Assembly: GCF_002892835.1 (NCBI RefSeq)
Contig: NZ_PJMB01000001.1
Span: forward strand, 558,001 to 622,000
DNA: 64,000 bases
Reading direction: 5' to 3'
Origin: Arthrobacter sp. AFG7.2
Lineage (GTDB): Bacteria > Actinomycetota > Actinomycetes > Actinomycetales > Micrococcaceae
The notes beneath the pieces were generated by a model. The model did no database searches, had not been told where the DNA came from, and saw nothing but the letters and a program-made list of their open reading frames with translations. Below are positions 58,643-64,000 of the stretch, in pieces (the stretch's first letter is position 1; the number at the start of each line of letters is the position of its first letter). A program made the translations under genes and the position numbers.

Positions 58643-59050
58643 CTAAACCGGCCAATCCATCAGGGTGGACCGGATCAGGAACCGCTTGCCCTCCGGTGCT
58701 TCGACCGAAAAGCCGCTCCCCCGGCCGGGCACCACGTCCACGGTGAGGTGGGTATGGCTCCAGTAATTGAACTGTTCCCGGGACATCCAAAACTCCAGCA
58801 CCTGGGGCTCGATATTCTCGGAGAGGTCAAACAGGCCAAGCAGGATGTCGGCGTCAGCGGTGATGAAGTCGCCCGCCGGATAGCACATGGGTGAGGATCC
58901 ATCGCAGCAGCCGCCGGACTGGTGAAACATCAGCGGCCCGTGCTGGAGCCACAGCTTCTGCAGCAGTTGCACGGCCGCCGGGGTGAGCGCCACCCGGGAG
59001 AATTCTTCCCCGGGCAGCGTCACTGCGGCGTCCAGCCTGTCCAGTCGCAT
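58643..59050 (-). CDS. DUF779 protein linked to aldehyde dehydrogenase
   Basis: A 135-residue cytosolic protein of the DUF779 family: MFHQSGGCCDGSSPMCYPAGDF near residue 40 with three closely spaced cysteines (CCDG, C), and WSHTHLTVDVVPGRGSGFSVEAP near 95. This family regularly accompanies ExaC/AcoD-type aldehyde dehydrogenases. A metal or haem-related role is possible from the cysteines and histidines, but nothing is established. Its ATG overlaps the adhP stop (ATGA), so it is the last gene of the operon. Confidence 0.9.
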   Translation of the reverse strand: MRLDRLDAAVTLPGEEFSRVALTPAAVQLLQKLWLQHGPLMFHQSGGCCDGSSPMCYPAGDFITADADILLGLFDLSENIEPQVLEFWMSREQFNYWSHTHLTVDVVPGRGSGFSVEAPEGKRFLIRSTLMDWPV

Positions 59051-60072
59051 CAGAACCTCAGGACCACGCGGCCGTCGATCTTGGCGTGCTTCATCTCGTC
59101 CAGGACCGCGTTGATGTCGCCGAGCTCGCGCACCGACACGGTGGGGTGGATCTTGCCCTGGGCATAGAAGTCGAGGGCTTCCTCCATGTCCTGCCGGGTG
59201 CCCACGATGGAGCCGCGGACTGTCAGGCCCTTTAGCACAATCTCAAAGATCGGCGCGGGGAAGTCGCCCGGCGGCAGGCCGTTGAACACGATCGTCCCGC
59301 CCCGGCGCGCCATGCCAATCGCCTGACCGAAGGCCGAAGGATGCACAGCCGTGACCAGGACGCCGTGGCAGCCTCCGGTTTCACGCTGGATGACCTCCAC
59401 CGGGTCCTCGTGCAGGGCATTGACCGTCAGTTCGGCACCGTGCGCCCTGGCCAGGGCCAGCTTGTCATCGGCGATATCAACAGCTGCAACACGCAGGCCC
59501 ATCGCTACCGCATACTGCACGGCGATGTGCCCCAGGCCGCCGATGCCGGAGATGGTGACCCACTGGCCGGGCTTGGCCTCCGTCATCTTCAGGCCCTTGT
59601 AGACGGTGACGCCGGCGCAGAGCACCGGGGCCACCTCGACGGGGTCGGACCCTGCCGGTATGCGGGCTGCGAACCGTGAGTCCACCAGCATGTACTCGCC
59701 GAACGAGCCGTCCACGCTGTAGCCGGCGTTCTTCTGCACTTCGCACAGTGTCTCCCAGCCGGTGCGGCAGTACTGGCAGTCGCCGCAGGCAGACCAGAGC
59801 CAGGCGTTGCCCACCAGGTCACCGACGGCCAGGTCGGTGACGCCCTCACCGAGGGCCACCACTTCCCCCACGCCCTCGTGGCCGGGAATGAAGGGCGGTG
59901 AGGGCTTGACGGGCCAGTCACCTTCTGCTGCGTGGAGGTCGGTGTGGCAGACTCCGGTGGTCAGGACCTTGACCAGGGCCTGGCCGGGGCCAGGCGTGGG
60001 GATCTCAAGGTCCTGGACCTGGAGATCCTTGCCGAATTCGGTAACTACTGCTGCTTGCATTCTCGTCGTCAT
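59050..60072 (-). CDS. adhP: Zinc-dependent alcohol dehydrogenase AdhP
   Basis: A 340-residue NAD(P)+-dependent alcohol dehydrogenase. Catalytic zinc ligands are C in GVCHTDLHAAEGDW, GHEGVGEVV and the later C; structural zinc uses the four cysteines of CGDCQYCRTGWETLC. The nucleotide motif is SGIGGLGHIAVQYA near residue 170. It oxidises ethanol and other primary alcohols. It lies 36 bases after the aldehyde dehydrogenase gene and overlaps DUF779, giving the pathway alcohol to aldehyde to acid in one operon. Confidence 0.95.
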   Translation of the reverse strand: MTTRMQAAVVTEFGKDLQVQDLEIPTPGPGQALVKVLTTGVCHTDLHAAEGDWPVKPSPPFIPGHEGVGEVVALGEGVTDLAVGDLVGNAWLWSACGDCQYCRTGWETLCEVQKNAGYSVDGSFGEYMLVDSRFAARIPAGSDPVEVAPVLCAGVTVYKGLKMTEAKPGQWVTISGIGGLGHIAVQYAVAMGLRVAAVDIADDKLALARAHGAELTVNALHEDPVEVIQRETGGCHGVLVTAVHPSAFGQAIGMARRGGTIVFNGLPPGDFPAPIFEIVLKGLTVRGSIVGTRQDMEEALDFYAQGKIHPTVSVRELGDINAVLDEMKHAKIDGRVVLRF

Positions 60073-60108
60073 TGGCGAAATCCTTGCGTGAGTGGGTGGA
60101 TGAACGGC

Positions 60109-61632
<1,524 letters not shown>

Positions 61633-61708
61633 TGCAGGCTCCTTTGCTGTGCATGAGGCGGGGGCCGGGTCATGGCGTCCGCCGTTGCACTCAGCGTAGG
61701 AGCGGGAA

Positions 61709-61794
61709 GGTTGCAACCAGGTTGCGCCCCACCTGCCCCCTAACCTCGCAAGCTCGGCCAGGGAACCCTGCAGGCGTGGGCCCCCCTCGCAACC
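61709..61794. promoter_or_regulatory. Cluster of GGTTGC/GCAACC sites before the aldehyde operon
   Basis: The 173-base gap between regulator and aldehyde dehydrogenase contains the perfect palindrome GGTTGCAACC (61709-61718), GGTTGCG at 61720, and two direct copies of CCTCGCAA (61744-61751, 61785-61792), the second extending to CGCAACC. These look like binding sites for the adjacent regulator. Confidence 0.5.
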
Positions 61795-61805
61795 CCAAAT
61801 ACAAC

Positions 61806-63161
61806 TCAGGCGTGCAGTTCGGCTTCCAACCGCTCAAGGTCGGCGACGACGGCGGCACGCTTGGGCGAGCGGGCAGGCAGCAGTTTCAGGGCGGCACGCC
61901 GGACCGCGACGTCGTCCCTCGCCTCCGGCAATTCCGCATACTTGAGCAGGGTCTCGGCGCTGCCGTCGGTAAGGAGAGCCTCCCGCATCAGGGACGAGAC
62001 CCTGTCCCGAAGGTCGACGATGCCGGGCGCCTCGGACTTGGGCAGCAGGGCACCGCGGTAAATTTCCAGCGCGATCCTGTGTGCGCCGCGCTGAAGGCAG
62101 TTCAGGACCTGGCCGCTGTCCGGAACAAGGTCCATGGTGAGCTTGTACGGCCGGGACTCCGGTACGGCGGCCGGATTAAGCTGCTGCAGGACCTTGCGCA
62201 GCCTGACCATTTCGGCGCGGAGGGTCATGCTGGAGCCGTCGCCCGGGTACAGGAGGACGCTGAGTTCCTCGGCGCTCAGTCCGTCCGGGTGCGCGCTGAG
62301 CAGAGCGAGGATTTCGCTGTGCCGGGCGGACAGCACCGCGGTTTTGCCTTCGATGCTGAGCACTGCCTGGTCGCGGCCCAGCAGCTGGAGGCTGTTGCGG
62401 TACAGGCTGCCTTCCTTCGCCCCCGCCCCCGGCGACCGGGAAGCACTGCCCGGGCTCCGTCGTCGTGCGGGCCCGCCGGCCAGCGTGGCCGCCAACTGGA
62501 GCCGCTCCACGCGCAGCTGCGCCTGCGCGGCGGCCACGGTGGCCTCGACGAGGGACAACGTGTGGGGCGCCACCGCCGTGGCCGTACCGGTGATGTCCAC
62601 AACGCCAAGGACGGCGCCGGAATCGGGATCATGGAAGGGCACCGCGGTGCAGCTCCACGGGTGTACCGTCCGCTGATAGTGCTCGGCACCGGAAATTTGG
62701 ATTCCGCGGCCCAGGGCAAGGGCAGTGCCGGGAGCGCTGGTGCCAACTGTCGCTTCGGACCAGTCGGCACCGGGGACGAACATCATGCCCTCGGCCCGGC
62801 GCTGCAGCGCGGGGTCCCCATCAACCCACAGCAGCCTGCCCACTTCGTCGCCCACCGCCACCAGCAGGCCGCTGTCGTGGCTGGGCTGTACCAGGAGTTT
62901 GTTGATCACCGGCATGATGGCGGCCAAGGGGTGCTGCCGGCGATAGTCGTCCAGTTCGTCCTGGTCCATAACGAGCGGCGCCGCCGGGTTGTCCGGGTTC
63001 GCCTTAAAGCCCGCCGACCGCTGCCAGGATTCGCGGATCAGCGCCCGCAGGCCGGGCAGCTCCGGCGCACCGGCAAACATGCCGCCGTCGAGCTGCTCAT
63101 GCGCAGCCAGCGCGCGGAGCTGCAGCGACGCGCCGGCGCCGGGCGGGGTCAGGTTCGTCAT
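61806..63161 (-). CDS. GAF-domain regulator with winged-helix output (AcoR-like N-terminus)
   Basis: A 451-residue regulator. Residues 1-215 match the N-terminal half of AcoR-type activators: [12 protein letters not shown] near 45, then a GAF domain with [20 protein letters not shown] and [24 protein letters not shown], and [16 protein letters not shown]. The expected sigma-54 AAA+ module (GAFTGA, ESELFGH) is absent. Instead, after a Ser/Arg/Gly linker, a winged-helix domain ([31 protein letters not shown], near 275-345) and an alpha-helical tail follow. Actinobacteria lack sigma-54, so this is a logical replacement. It probably senses alcohol or aldehyde and controls the downstream operon. 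Confidence 0.82.
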   Translation of the reverse strand: MTNLTPPGAGASLQLRALAAHEQLDGGMFAGAPELPGLRALIRESWQRSAGFKANPDNPAAPLVMDQDELDDYRRQHPLAAIMPVINKLLVQPSHDSGLLVAVGDEVGRLLWVDGDPALQRRAEGMMFVPGADWSEATVGTSAPGTALALGRGIQISGAEHYQRTVHPWSCTAVPFHDPDSGAVLGVVDITGTATAVAPHTLSLVEATVAAAQAQLRVERLQLAATLAGGPARRRSPGSASRSPGAGAKEGSLYRNSLQLLGRDQAVLSIEGKTAVLSARHSEILALLSAHPDGLSAEELSVLLYPGDGSSMTLRAEMVRLRKVLQQLNPAAVPESRPYKLTMDLVPDSGQVLNCLQRGAHRIALEIYRGALLPKSEAPGIVDLRDRVSSLMREALLTDGSAETLLKYAELPEARDDVAVRRAALKLLPARSPKRAAVVADLERLEAELHA

Positions 63162-63294
63162 CGAACTCCTGGTTGCTGCAATCCGTCTGCAAGGTGGCGT
63201 GGCCGCTCACTGCCGGCCATGGGGTGGACGCCATTGTAGCGCGGCCCCGCTCCCCCAACCTACGCTGTGGCGTTTTCCGGCTTTTGCGCAGATG

Positions 63295-64000
63295 TCAGCC
63301 GCGGGAGATCCGGATCATGTCCTCGCGGGGGACCACCTTGATACGTTCGCGGACCACATGGTCCAGGCCCTCGGGTCCCGTCCAGGCGGCACCGAGGTTT
63401 GCTTCGTGGGCGTCTAGCCTGTTCCAGCCCTCCCACGTGGTGTACTCGATGCCGCGCTCTTCCAGCAGGTCAATGATGGCCTGGGGGTCGGGATTCTTTG
63501 CCGGCGGCAGGGTCAGCCTGTCCTCGAGCAGGAACCCGATGGTTTCCAGGGCGTCGCCCTTGGTATGGCCGATGAGGCCCACCGGTCCGCGCTTGATCCA
63601 GCCGGTGGCGTAGATGCCCGGAACCGGGTTGCCTTCGCCGTCCAGGACCCGGCCGCCTTCATTGGGAATGACGCCCCGCTTGGCGTCGTACTCGAGTTCG
63701 TCCAGCGCCGAGCCGTGGTAGCCGATGGCCCGGTAAACAGCCTGGACGGGGTACTCGATGTACTCCCCCGTGCCTTTCGCGTTTCCTGTGCCGTCCAGCT
63801 GCATGCGCTCAAACGTCATGCCACCCACCTTGCCCGACCCGTCGTCGAGCACTTCAACCGGGTTGTGCAGGAAATGCAGGTGCAGCCGGCGCGATGACGG
63901 ATTCTCGGACTCGGCGTGCTCCTCCACCAGCCAGTTGGTGAGTGTGTTCACCATGGTCTTGATCTGGTTGTTGCTGCGGATGGCGTCGTCAGAGGCCTCA
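63295..64000 (-). CDS. fprA: Ferredoxin/NADP reductase FprA, C-terminal part (partial)
   Basis: The window ends inside this gene; 235 C-terminal residues are present. They match FprA-type (adrenodoxin-reductase-like) FAD flavoproteins: RRLHLHFLHNPVEVL, then AVYRAIGYHGSALDELEYD, the glycine-rich PVPGIYATGWIKRGPVGLIGHTKGDALETI, and a C-terminal TTWEGWNRLDAHEANLG. It transfers electrons between NADPH and ferredoxin. The N-terminal FAD-binding part lies beyond the window. It ends 133 bases before the GAF regulator start on the same strand, with nothing notable in between. Confidence 0.93.
   Translation of the reverse strand, partial: EASDDAIRSNNQIKTMVNTLTNWLVEEHAESENPSSRRLHLHFLHNPVEVLDDGSGKVGGMTFERMQLDGTGNAKGTGEYIEYPVQAVYRAIGYHGSALDELEYDAKRGVIPNEGGRVLDGEGNPVPGIYATGWIKRGPVGLIGHTKGDALETIGFLLEDRLTLPPAKNPDPQAIIDLLEERGIEYTTWEGWNRLDAHEANLGAAWTGPEGLDHVVRERIKVVPREDMIRISRG

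Overview
This is a chromosomal window from a high-GC actinobacterium, most likely of the Micrococcaceae (Arthrobacter / Pseudarthrobacter type). The evidence is a mycothiol synthase end at the left edge, FprA at the right edge, heavy third-position GC bias, tRNAs without encoded CCA, an actinobacterial thyA-folA pair, a furA-katA pair and many genes whose start codon lies 6-7 bases after a TAnnnT hexamer (leaderless-type promoters). I found no rRNA, CRISPR array, transposase, integrase or phage module. Coding density is high and most of the window is housekeeping or metabolic.

Layout. 1-7.8 kb: mycothiol synthase end, polyphosphate kinase, a NUDIX/histidine-phosphatase protein, a three-gene operon of membrane proteins around a short GntR regulator, then thyA-folA and a small membrane protein. 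7.9-10.9 kb: the most accessory-looking block, with a WXG100-type protein, an EspG-like candidate partner, two small membrane proteins sharing a C-terminal motif, and what looks like the remnant tail of a third. 10.9-21.2 kb: asd, a winged-helix protein, murB, a secreted trypsin-like protease, two MaoC-type hydratase genes, an ArsR regulator with a SulP transporter, a DUF2797 protein and a CitE-like lyase. 21.3-26.4 kb: aldo/keto reductase, GH13 alpha-glucosidase, two small oxidoreductases and a second YidC. 26.5-30.3 kb: tRNA-Met and tRNA-Thr, a DEAD-box RNA helicase with an RGG-rich tail, and a MOSC protein.

30.4-35.0 kb: a tight operon-like cassette of a YgiB-like membrane-anchored protein, a YgiC-like ATP-grasp amide ligase, an APC permease and a glutaryl-CoA-dehydrogenase-like enzyme. 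35-43.3 kb: SDR, cbs-metB (transsulfuration), VOC protein, 3-methyladenine glycosylase, acyl-CoA ligase, monooxygenase-like protein, thioredoxin and thioesterase. 43.3-48.4 kb: a potassium channel, a LysM protein whose C-terminus resembles a sortase lacking its arginine, a CBS-domain protein, tRNA-Tyr, a small exported protein, a YajQ-family protein and HtpX. 48.4-52.6 kb: MFS exporter, furA-katA under a clear Fur-type palindrome, and a DUF2461 protein.

52.6-58.5 kb: a four-gene ABC importer of the nitrate/sulfonate/thiamine-precursor class with two different permeases, its likely TetR regulator, and an APC amino-acid permease. 58.6-63.2 kb: an alcohol/aldehyde oxidation operon (aldehyde dehydrogenase, Zn alcohol dehydrogenase, DUF779) headed by a GAF-domain regulator that carries a winged-helix output in place of the sigma-54 AAA+ domain. 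The window ends inside fprA.

Best candidates for under-described biology are the YgiB/YgiC/permease cassette, the WXG100 block with its decayed paralogue, the LysM/sortase-like protein, the unusual GAF regulator with its cluster of GGTTGC/GCAACC sites, and the large perfect palindromes at 38.95 and 42.13 kb. All functions are read by eye from sequence; no searches were run.
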